Assembly (NCBI GenBank): GCA_025450575.1
Contig: JANWHE010000009.1
Span: 1-52,666, forward strand
Direction: 5' to 3'
Length of the DNA stretch: 52,666 nucleotides
DNA from: Candidatus Saccharimonadales bacterium
Lineage (GTDB): Bacteria > Patescibacteriota > Saccharimonadia > Saccharimonadales > UBA10212
The translations under genes and the position numbers were made by a program. The notes under the pieces are model-generated. The model was not told the origin of the DNA. It saw only the letters and a list, made by a program, of their open reading frames with translations, and did not search any database. Within the stretch, counting starts at the first letter, position 1, and every line of letters begins with the position of its first letter. This document shows positions 19,646-28,390 of this stretch, piece by piece.

Positions 19646-20626
19646 ATGACCGCTTTTAAACGAGCTTTGTCTTTCGTAATCCTGTTGGCCCTGCTGAGTT
19701 TCCCGGTTTTGGTTTACTTCAACGCCCAGGCGCTGAGCGATTGGTGGCAGCTGCGCGGTTACACGCCGGCGTCCGCCGTGACGACTTTGGCCTCGGAGGA
19801 CACTATGACACCCTATGCCCGGCATGTTTTTTACGTCAATCATCCCGATTTGGAATCAAATGCCGCGCAGTTTCGATCCGACTGCAACGTGACCGAACAA
19901 ACTATCGTTTTAGGCTGTTACCACTCGGACCAGCGCGGGATATTCGTCTACGACGTCCATGATCCGCGCCTGGCCGGCGTCCAGCAGGTAACGGCCGCCC
20001 ACGAGATGCTGCACGCCGCCTATGACCGGCTGAGCACCAAGGAGAAAGACTACGTGGACGGCCTGCTGACGGATTATTACAACCATGACCTTAAAGACCA
20101 GCGCATCATCGACACCATGAACGAGTATAAGAAAACCGAGCCGAACGCCGTGGTAAACGAGATGCATTCGGTTTTCGGCACCGAAATTGCCGATTTGCCG
20201 GCTCCGCTCGAAACTTATTACGCCAAGTACTTTACCAATCGGCACGCTATTACGGATTACGCTAACTCGTATGAGGCGGAGTTCACTAGCCGCGAAGACC
20301 AGATAAAAGCCGACGATGCCCAGCTGGCGGCTTTAAGAAGCCGCATCCAGGACGAAGAGAGCTCTTTACAGGCCCAAAGTTCCAAGATTGACGCCGACCG
20401 GTCGCGGCTGGATAGCGAAAGAAGCTCCGGCGATGTCGCTGACTATAATGCCGGAGTGGCGCCGTTCAACCGCGAGGTGGATGCTTATAATGCCGGCGTG
20501 CAAAGCTTAAAAAGCTACATAGCTTCTTATAACCAGTTGGTGGAAGCTCGCAATGCCATCGCCCAGGAGCTAACCAGCTTGGATCAATCCATAGACACCC
20601 GCCTGACGCCGCAGACGGCCCAATAA
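19646..20626 (+). CDS. membrane-anchored/secreted protein with HExxH motif and C-terminal coiled coil
   Basis: N-terminal TM; QQVTAAHEMLHAAYDRLSTKEKDYVD; long charged coiled-coil. Confidence 0.7.
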   Translation: MTAFKRALSFVILLALLSFPVLVYFNAQALSDWWQLRGYTPASAVTTLASEDTMTPYARHVFYVNHPDLESNAAQFRSDCNVTEQTIVLGCYHSDQRGIFVYDVHDPRLAGVQQVTAAHEMLHAAYDRLSTKEKDYVDGLLTDYYNHDLKDQRIIDTMNEYKKTEPNAVVNEMHSVFGTEIADLPAPLETYYAKYFTNRHAITDYANSYEAEFTSREDQIKADDAQLAALRSRIQDEESSLQAQSSKIDADRSRLDSERSSGDVADYNAGVAPFNREVDAYNAGVQSLKSYIASYNQLVEARNAIAQELTSLDQSIDTRLTPQTAQ

Positions 20627-20646
20627 TTTGTTAGACTAGAACTAAT

Positions 20647-21993
20647 ATGGCCAAATCGTTGGGAGTGAGATTCACCTGTTCGAATTGCGGCGCCACCTAT
20701 AACAAGTGGCAGGGTCGCTGCGGCAACTGCGGCGAGTGGAACACGCTGGTCGAGCAAGTGGAGGTCAGCACCGCTACCGCGGGCGCCAGCGGCCGTAAGC
20801 TGGCGACCGAATCGGTCGGCGCGGCCCGCAAATCGACCACCGGTCGCTTGAGTTCGGGCATCAAAGAGGTGGACGAGGTCTTAGGTGGCGGCTTTGTCGC
20901 CGGCAGCGTCAACCTGTTAGCCGGCCAGCCGGGCATCGGCAAAAGCACCATCTTGCTGCAGATAGCCCATAACGCCGCCAAAAGTTTAAAAGTCCTATAT
21001 ATCAGCGGCGAGGAATCGGCCCAGCAGATCGCTCTGCGGGCCGAACGCCTTAAGACGGAAGATAAGAACTTGCAGCTGGCGGTATCTACCGTAGCTAATG
21101 ATATCGCCGCGACTATCAGTGGAGGCGGTTACGATATCGTGGTAGTGGACTCCATTCAGACAGTGGCCGTCAATGAAATCTCCTCGGCAGCCGGCAACGT
21201 CAGCCAGATTACCAACAGCACCCAGCTGTTAACGGCCGCCGCCAAAGCCAGCAACACGGCCCTGATACTGGTCGGCCATGTTACTAAAGAAGGCTCGATC
21301 GCCGGCCCTAAGCTGCTGGAACACATGGTAGACGTAGTCATGCAGCTGGAAGGCGACCGTTACGGCGGTTTTAAGATTCTGCGCGGTGTCAAGAACCGCT
21401 ACGGCTCGACCAACGAGGCCGGAATTTTCGAGATGACCGATACCGGCATGAAAGCCGTGGACAATCCGTCGGCGGCGCTGCTGGCCGAACGGCAGATCAG
21501 CGACGGGTCGGTAGTGCATGCCACCATGGAAGGCAGCCGGCCGCTGTTAGTCGAAGTCCAGGCTTTGGTGAACCCGACAAGCTACGGCTACCCCAAACGG
21601 ACAGCCAGTGGCATCGACCTTAACCGGGTGAATTTATTAGTAGCGATGTTAGAACGCCGTACCAAGCTTAAGCTGGGCGACAAGGACATTTACGTGAACA
21701 TAGTCGGCGGTATCCGCCTGAGTGAACCAGCGGCCGACCTGGCGGTCTGCATGGCCATCGCCAGCGCCGCTAAAGGCATGCAGCTGAAAAAGAACGCCGT
21801 GGTTTTCGGCGAAGTCGGGCTGTCCGGCGAGGTCCGCCACGTACCTTTCGTGGATAAACGGCTGGCCGAAGCCAAGAAACTTGGCTTTGAAGCGGCTATC
21901 GGCCCGGTAGTCCGCGGCGGCAAGAAACCGGCGCTACTGTCACCGGTCAGCGATGTCCGCAGCGCGCTTAATACTTTCCTTGAAAAAGACTAA
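20647..21993 (+). CDS. radA: DNA repair protein RadA
   Basis: Cys4 finger CSNCGATYNKWQGRCGNCGEW, Walker A GQPGIGKST, KNRYGSTNE motif. Confidence 0.97.
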   Translation: MAKSLGVRFTCSNCGATYNKWQGRCGNCGEWNTLVEQVEVSTATAGASGRKLATESVGAARKSTTGRLSSGIKEVDEVLGGGFVAGSVNLLAGQPGIGKSTILLQIAHNAAKSLKVLYISGEESAQQIALRAERLKTEDKNLQLAVSTVANDIAATISGGGYDIVVVDSIQTVAVNEISSAAGNVSQITNSTQLLTAAAKASNTALILVGHVTKEGSIAGPKLLEHMVDVVMQLEGDRYGGFKILRGVKNRYGSTNEAGIFEMTDTGMKAVDNPSAALLAERQISDGSVVHATMEGSRPLLVEVQALVNPTSYGYPKRTASGIDLNRVNLLVAMLERRTKLKLGDKDIYVNIVGGIRLSEPAADLAVCMAIASAAKGMQLKKNAVVFGEVGLSGEVRHVPFVDKRLAEAKKLGFEAAIGPVVRGGKKPALLSPVSDVRSALNTFLEKD

Positions 21994-24900
21994 AGTGTCG
22001 CAGGATTCGATTTAATCTTATCTTTATCCTCAACATAGTATGTCCCAGAAGGCACATTATTGGCGTTGCACGATGAACCGCTAGAAGAGCATATAGAATT
22101 GCCGCTTGAATCAACAACGTTGAACGGACCATTCCCATTGCCTGTCCAGTTAAAAGTAGCGTGACTACCGGTTCCTCTTGTGGCCGTGAAGTTCGAGGGG
22201 CCCTGCGGCTGGGCCGCTTGAGTAAAATTTACGGAGTTATTTGAATCACTCCCAGAATATAGGACGCTGTCTGTTACGGTAGCCGATATAGTCCCGCTAC
22301 CATTAAATGTAGGAGAATAGTTACAAGATAGTGGCTGTCCGTCTTGAATGTTGCTGGAAGTGCAAATCGTAGAACCATTCACGCTGATTGTTATGGTACC
22401 GGGATATTGCGGATAGTTTGTGTCGTTAAGTGGGTGGGTACCCGCAAAGGCGGTAGCCGAAATAGTGCAGCTGGTATCACAGCTATTTCCGGCGGGCGGT
22501 GTAATTGTGATTGTCGGTGGCGAATCGCTGCACAGATGCACATCATCCGGGGCACCGTTATTGGAACTGGTCGAATTCGAAGCATTGTTTCCAGGCGGGT
22601 AGAACACGTCGATCGAGAAGGCATTAGGCGCGGCATTGCCGCTAAGCTGCTGTTTAGCGAGTTCCGGCGTACAACTGGTGGCTACTTTGCCGGAAACTTT
22701 GTCCAAAACCACGCTGCTGCTGCTGACCGACCGCTGCTTGTACCACGACGGATAAATATCTGTAGTTACTGCCGGTCCCTGGGTCGCGAAAGGCATCTGG
22801 CTCTTATAGGCCGGCAGATGCTGGATGCCTGCTGGTTCAGCCCAATTGACGGGGTTCATATGCAAGCTATCAAGCGCGTATTCCATGACGGTACGGGTCA
22901 GCGGCAGAGTGATGAATTCCATACCGGCGGCGTTAAGGGCTTTATTGCGGGTATGGTAGCCGACCCAGCTACCTACGGCGTATTGGGTGTTCCAGCTCAT
23001 CATCAGGCCGTCGAAACTATTATTTGTGGTTCCGGTCTTGACGGCCGTGTCCCAGCCCTTGTAGTGCTGCCATTTCTGAGAGCTGTTCAGGTAGCTGGCT
23101 TGGGGGTCGGACAGCATATTGTTAACTATATAAGCCGATTGCTGGTTGACCACTTGGGTTCCTTTAGGTTGCTTAAAGGCATAAAAGGTCTTGCCGGCGG
23201 AGTTCTGGATACTGCTTATATAAGTATTGGGGATGGCGTTGCCCAGACGGCCCAGGCTGGCCAAGCCGTTTATGTGCTGGTCTAAGTGCAGGTAGGCACC
23301 GTCGCCGATAGCCGAAGCCCCGTAGCATTGGGTTTCGTCAGAGGATTTGGCCTGGTTGATATCTACGCCGTCTTTAAAGCACTTGTAGGCGTCCGGGGCG
23401 GCCATTAAAGAGTCGGCGGTACTGATTACTTTATTGATTGATTTGGTGCGGTTGACGCTAGTGTCGTTAGGGGTCGCTTCTAGCATGGCTTTGACGGCCG
23501 GGACATTGCGGGAACCACCTATGGCGTAACGGAGTGTTTCCGGCCCAGGATATTTGTAATCGTAATCGTGCAGACAGTTACCGGTCGCGGAGACACCGGT
23601 AGTGCAGGGATATCCGGGCAGAGGGCCCTTGCTGTCATAAAGGACGGAGCCGGCACCGACATTAGTGTTGTTGTCTATCAAAGTCGAATAGTCATAAGGT
23701 TTGAAACTGGAACCGGGAGAGATATAAGCCTGGTGGGCGTAGTTAAACTGGCCGTGGTCGGGGTCGGTGAAGTCTACGCCACCGACTAACGCCCGCATCT
23801 GGCCGGTTTTGACGTCCTCTACGACCATAGCTTCCTCGTCGCCACCATACCGCTGAACGTTATTATAGTTATCCTGAACCGCTTTTTCGGCCTCGTTCTG
23901 CAGATTGATATCAAGAGTCGTGATGACTTTCCAGCCTCCGACCTTGGCCGATTGGCTGGCGAAACGCTTGTTCAACTCATCGCGAGCCGCCAGTACGAAA
24001 TACGGCGCCCGGATACCGGCGTAATAAGACTGCTGTGGCTGGACTTGCGCCAAGATATCGACTTTTTGGGCGGTCTTGGCCTGAGCTTCGCTGATCCTAC
24101 CCTGGGCCGCCATTTGGTCGAGGATGTAATTATAGCGGGCTAAAAGAGCATCTTTGTCGAAATAGGTGGTGTCATATGGAGAGTACAGCGAGGGAGCCTT
24201 GGGAATAGCCGCTAAAAAGGCGGACTGCGCCAACGTAAGGTCTTTAGCGTCAGTATGGAAGTAGTCGGAGGCCGCGGTCTGGGCTCCATAATCAACACTG
24301 CCGTATGGCACAACATTAAGGTAATCGGTTAAGATCTGGTCTTTGGTATAAGCCCTCTCCAGCTCAACGGCCAATATCAGCTCCTTAACTTTTAGAGCTA
24401 CGGTGCGGTTTTGATTAAAGTCTTGAGTCAGCTTTACGAGCTGCTGGTCAATGGTAGAGGCGCCTTGGGTCCCGCCACGGTGCGCCAGGTCGTTGACAGC
24501 TGCGCGGATATAGCCTTTGGGGTCAAAACCTCGTTCACTGTAGAAGTTCTTGTCTTCGATGGCTACGGTGGCCGCTTTTAGGTAGGGCGAGATGTCCTGG
24601 CTGGCCACCGGTATGCGTTTGACGGCGTTATAATCCTGCCATAACAGGGTCTTGCCAGAGCTGTCGTAATAACTGATACTGCCGCCGATATTGCTGCCTG
24701 ATAGGTCGGTGATGTCTTTGAGATCCTTGCGGTAATAAGCGAAGACAGCCAGCGTTAATATGAACATCGCCACGATAGCGATGCCGAGGGCTTTTAAGGC
24801 AGTAATGACGCCGTCGCGGCTGAACCAATAAGCCGCCAGCCGTTTAGGATGCAGCCTCCAGGCTATGCGCTTAATACGTGATTTGGGCAGTCCCCGCAAG

Positions 24901-25034
24901 CGATTTACCCTGCGCAGGGCTTTGGCCTGTCTCATGGCCACATAGCGTTCACCGAGGGAGCGGTTCACCTTTAATACTTTGCCGCTGCGGGTAGTTATCG
25001 GACGGCTACCAGAGCGGCGCGGATTTTTCTTCAT
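21990..25034 (-). CDS. class A penicillin-binding protein (PBP1A-type) with long Ser/Thr/Asn-rich Cys-containing C-terminus
   Basis: Transglycosylase ATVAIEDKNFYSERGFDPKGYIRAA; transpeptidase SPGSSFKP and KTGTTNNS. Confidence 0.94.
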   Translation of the reverse strand: MKKNPRRSGSRPITTRSGKVLKVNRSLGERYVAMRQAKALRRVNRLRGLPKSRIKRIAWRLHPKRLAAYWFSRDGVITALKALGIAIVAMFILTLAVFAYYRKDLKDITDLSGSNIGGSISYYDSSGKTLLWQDYNAVKRIPVASQDISPYLKAATVAIEDKNFYSERGFDPKGYIRAAVNDLAHRGGTQGASTIDQQLVKLTQDFNQNRTVALKVKELILAVELERAYTKDQILTDYLNVVPYGSVDYGAQTAASDYFHTDAKDLTLAQSAFLAAIPKAPSLYSPYDTTYFDKDALLARYNYILDQMAAQGRISEAQAKTAQKVDILAQVQPQQSYYAGIRAPYFVLAARDELNKRFASQSAKVGGWKVITTLDINLQNEAEKAVQDNYNNVQRYGGDEEAMVVEDVKTGQMRALVGGVDFTDPDHGQFNYAHQAYISPGSSFKPYDYSTLIDNNTNVGAGSVLYDSKGPLPGYPCTTGVSATGNCLHDYDYKYPGPETLRYAIGGSRNVPAVKAMLEATPNDTSVNRTKSINKVISTADSLMAAPDAYKCFKDGVDINQAKSSDETQCYGASAIGDGAYLHLDQHINGLASLGRLGNAIPNTYISSIQNSAGKTFYAFKQPKGTQVVNQQSAYIVNNMLSDPQASYLNSSQKWQHYKGWDTAVKTGTTNNSFDGLMMSWNTQYAVGSWVGYHTRNKALNAAGMEFITLPLTRTVMEYALDSLHMNPVNWAEPAGIQHLPAYKSQMPFATQGPAVTTDIYPSWYKQRSVSSSSVVLDKVSGKVATSCTPELAKQQLSGNAAPNAFSIDVFYPPGNNASNSTSSNNGAPDDVHLCSDSPPTITITPPAGNSCDTSCTISATAFAGTHPLNDTNYPQYPGTITISVNGSTICTSSNIQDGQPLSCNYSPTFNGSGTISATVTDSVLYSGSDSNNSVNFTQAAQPQGPSNFTATRGTGSHATFNWTGNGNGPFNVVDSSGNSICSSSGSSCNANNVPSGTYYVEDKDKIKSNPATL

Positions 25035-25151
25035 TAAATTCTTATACTCCCTGCTTAGACACAATTATACCAAACCGCTTACTATCAGCCACAAGAATTA
25101 TATTCGGTTATACTAATAGTAATTAAGGAAAATATACCTGAAAATCAGCTT

Positions 25152-26384
25152 ATGAATCTCAGCGATGACCTCAAGTGGCGCGGCCTGATAAAGGATAAGA
25201 CTTTTAGCGACGATAAGTGGCTGGATGAGCCGCGGACTTTCTACCATGGCGTGGACGCCTCGGCCGACAGCATGACTATCGGCAACCTGGCGGCTATGCT
25301 GACGGCCCGGCGCTTACTGGAAGCCGGCTGGACGGCAGTACTGCTGGCCGGCGGCGCGACCAGCCTGATAGGCGACCCTAAAGAGACCAAGGAGCGCGAA
25401 CTGCAGCCGCGAGAAGAGATCGAAAAGAATGTCGCGGCCGTCAAAGAGCAAATTAACCAGCTGTTCGCCGGCCAGCAGTTCACTCTGGTCGATAACTACG
25501 ACTGGTTCAAAGACGTCGGGTATCTGGATTTTCTGCGCGACGTCGGTAAAAACTTTGCCATATCAGAGCTGATGCAGCGCGAATTTATTACCGAACGGCT
25601 GCGCTCCGGCATCAGCTACGCCGAATTCAGCTACTCGCTGATCCAGGGCTATGACTACTGGCAGTTGTATAAGAACCATCAGACCGTTTTACAGATCGGC
25701 GGTTCTGACCAGTGGGGCAATATGCTGTCGGGCGTGGCGCTGATTCGCAAAAAGGAGGCCCAGGAAGTACACGCCTTAAGCATGCCGCTGGTAGTCGATA
25801 AATCTACTGGCCGTAAATTCGGCAAAAGCGAAGCCGGCGCCATCTGGCTGGACGCCAGCAAAACCACGGTTTTCCAGTTCTACCAATTCTGGATCAACGC
25901 CAGCGATGAAGACGTGGAAGATTATCTTAAGGTTTTCACACTTTTGACAAAGGAAGAAATAGAACAGATCATGCGCGAACAGCAGTCTAGCCCGGCCGAG
26001 CGTATCGGGCAAAAAAGACTGGCGGATGAAATTACCGATATCGTCCATGGCAAAGACCAGGCCGATAAAGCCAGAAACGCGGCTAACGTAGTCCAGGGCC
26101 GGACCCTGATAGGTGACGTGTCAGAAGAAATCACCAGTGTCTTAAGAGAGGAGATTCCTTCGATAAAAATCCAGCCCGGCAGCCCGGTAACCGAAGTATT
26201 AATGGAGTCCGGTTTGGCCGTCTCTAAGACCGACGCCCGGCGGCTGACGCAAGATAAAGCCGTGTACGTTAACGGGCAGCAGTTCGGTAAAGATCACTTG
26301 GATGCCGCCGACTTTAAAAATGGGCGGCTGATGCTGCGCCGCGGCAAAGCTTATAAGGACTCCGCGCTGGTCGAACTCGCCTAA
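25152..26384 (+). CDS. tyrS: tyrosyl-tRNA synthetase
   Basis: YHGVDASADSMTIGNLAAML; IQGYDYWQLYK; GGSDQWGNMLSG; KFGKSEAGAIWLD; C-terminal S4 domain. Confidence 0.96.
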   Translation: MNLSDDLKWRGLIKDKTFSDDKWLDEPRTFYHGVDASADSMTIGNLAAMLTARRLLEAGWTAVLLAGGATSLIGDPKETKERELQPREEIEKNVAAVKEQINQLFAGQQFTLVDNYDWFKDVGYLDFLRDVGKNFAISELMQREFITERLRSGISYAEFSYSLIQGYDYWQLYKNHQTVLQIGGSDQWGNMLSGVALIRKKEAQEVHALSMPLVVDKSTGRKFGKSEAGAIWLDASKTTVFQFYQFWINASDEDVEDYLKVFTLLTKEEIEQIMREQQSSPAERIGQKRLADEITDIVHGKDQADKARNAANVVQGRTLIGDVSEEITSVLREEIPSIKIQPGSPVTEVLMESGLAVSKTDARRLTQDKAVYVNGQQFGKDHLDAADFKNGRLMLRRGKAYKDSALVELA

Positions 26385-26388
26385 GATC

Positions 26389-27657
26389 ATGCAGAAATTC
26401 CTAGGTACGGTGCTTGGTAAATCGGTAAAGGCGGGACTGGCTTACCGCAAAGGCGGCGGCCAGGCGCTACCCGGTTTAGTCGTCGAAAAACTGTTTCCCA
26501 GCTATGTAGGCGCCATGCTGAACAAGCTGCCGGAAGGGGTGGTCATAATCACCGGTACCAACGGCAAAACCACAACCACCAAGATGGTGGTTCATCTGCT
26601 CAAAGCCAATGGCAAGAAAGTTCTTACTAATTCCACTGGCAGTAACCTGACCCGCGGTATCGCTTCATCAATTTCACAGCACGCTAAAATAAGCGGCAAG
26701 CTACCGTTCGACATCGCCGTCTTAGAAATCGACGAAGCCACCGCCCGGCGGCTAGTGCGAATGGTCAGACCGCGCTGGACGCTGGCGCTGAACGTCAGCC
26801 GCGACCAGCTGGACCGCTATGGCGAAGTCGACACCATCGCGTCTTATATCAAGGCGGCCATGGAAGCGTCCGAGAAAGTCGTAGTAAACGCCGACGACCC
26901 CAACCTGCTGAAAGCCGCCCAGGGCCTTGCGGACAAGAGAGTCCATTATTTCGGCTTTTCCGATAAGCTGGGCCGGTTTTTTCCGAATGACTATGAGCTA
27001 GCCGCCATAGACGCACCGTCTCGACAAAGCAAGGCCGCCAAAAGCCCGGACGTGCAGCTGGCCGACTTTAAAAAGCGGAGCGCTACCTACTTGATAAATG
27101 GGAGAAAATACTCGGCCGATTTAAAGCTCTCCGGCCAGCATAATTTCTTAAATGGCGCCGCGGCCCTCGCGCTGGCGCGCCAGCTGCTGCCGGACGTATC
27201 CGCCGAAGACCTGGTGCGCGAACTAGCCGACGTGCCGCTGGCCTTCGGCCGCGGTGAAAAATACCGGCTTAAAGGCGGCGGTACGGTCGAATTAGTCTTG
27301 GTTAAGAATCCAGCCAGTTTCACCCAGGCTTTGGCGTCGTATGGTTCGTCAAATGTCAACCTAATGATAGCTATAAACGATAACATCGCCGACGGCCGCG
27401 ACGTATCCTGGCTGTGGGATGTTAACTTTGGGCCGCTGGCTTCAAAAAAGGTCGGTCTGACCAGCGGCCGCCGGGCCGCGGACATGGCCCTTAGGCTGCG
27501 ATACGACGATATCGGTGTCGGCGAAATCGAACCCGATCCGATAAGAGCCTTGAGCCGGCTCGACCATAAAAGCGGCGAACATGTCATCTTAGCCACCTAC
27601 ACGGCTATGCTGCGGCTGTACGCCAAACTATCCAAATCAGCGGAGAAAGTCCGATGA
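26389..27657 (+). CDS. murT: lipid II isoglutaminyl synthase, Mur-ligase subunit MurT
   Basis: Mur ligase TGTNGKTTTTKM; C-terminal DUF1727; directly precedes gatD. Confidence 0.92.
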   Translation: MQKFLGTVLGKSVKAGLAYRKGGGQALPGLVVEKLFPSYVGAMLNKLPEGVVIITGTNGKTTTTKMVVHLLKANGKKVLTNSTGSNLTRGIASSISQHAKISGKLPFDIAVLEIDEATARRLVRMVRPRWTLALNVSRDQLDRYGEVDTIASYIKAAMEASEKVVVNADDPNLLKAAQGLADKRVHYFGFSDKLGRFFPNDYELAAIDAPSRQSKAAKSPDVQLADFKKRSATYLINGRKYSADLKLSGQHNFLNGAAALALARQLLPDVSAEDLVRELADVPLAFGRGEKYRLKGGGTVELVLVKNPASFTQALASYGSSNVNLMIAINDNIADGRDVSWLWDVNFGPLASKKVGLTSGRRAADMALRLRYDDIGVGEIEPDPIRALSRLDHKSGEHVILATYTAMLRLYAKLSKSAEKVR

Positions 27658-28367
27658 ACCGGCTTGATATCCTACATCTTTTTCCCAATGAATTGAATAC
27701 TTACGGCGACCATGGCAATGCCTTGACTTTAAAGCGGCGGATCAGCTGGCACGGCCTGGAACCGGTCTTTCACCATCATCATCCGGGCGGCAAACTGCCG
27801 CCGCGGGTCGATATAGTCATCGGCGGCGGCGGCCAGGATTCGGCCCAGGCCGACGTCCAGAATGACATCCTGCGGATTGGCGGCCAGATCCATGAGCTGG
27901 CTGGCGCCGGCGTGCCGATGGTACTAATCTGCGGCACGTACCAGCTGTTCGGCCGCCGGTTCGTCACCAGTACCGGCCAAGAGGTCAAGGGCATCGGCGT
28001 CTTCGATCTGGAAACCATCGGCGGTCCTAAGCGGATGATCGGCAACGTCAAGGTCAAATCGGATTTCGGAATGCTTTTCGGGTTCGAGAATCATAGCGGC
28101 CAGACGTTCCTGGCTGAGAACCAAGCGCCGTTGGGCATAGTCAAGCGCGGCAATGGCAACAACGGTAAAGATAAGACCGAAGGCGCCCGTACTAACAACG
28201 CCTTCGGTACCTACATGCACGGGCCGTTTTTGCCCAATAATCCCCAATTCTGCGATGAGATCATCAGACTGGCAGCCGTTAACAGGTATGGTGGATTCAC
28301 GCCGCGAGAGATTGATGATTCGCTGTCGGTTCTGACCCGTTCCGCCGCTCGCCGCCGTCACTACTAG
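27654..28367 (+). CDS. gatD: lipid II isoglutaminyl synthase, glutaminase subunit GatD
   Basis: CobB/CobQ-like amidotransferase: MVLICGTYQLFG, NAFGTYMHGPFLPNNP; overlaps murT by ATGA. Confidence 0.92.
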   Translation: MNRLDILHLFPNELNTYGDHGNALTLKRRISWHGLEPVFHHHHPGGKLPPRVDIVIGGGGQDSAQADVQNDILRIGGQIHELAGAGVPMVLICGTYQLFGRRFVTSTGQEVKGIGVFDLETIGGPKRMIGNVKVKSDFGMLFGFENHSGQTFLAENQAPLGIVKRGNGNNGKDKTEGARTNNAFGTYMHGPFLPNNPQFCDEIIRLAAVNRYGGFTPREIDDSLSVLTRSAARRRHY

Positions 28368-28390
28368 ATTATTGATACACTATTAAGTAA

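Noticed and set aside
22344-23285. 313-aa plus-strand ORF opposite PBP1A
   Set aside because: Antisense shadow of a clear PBP1A gene.
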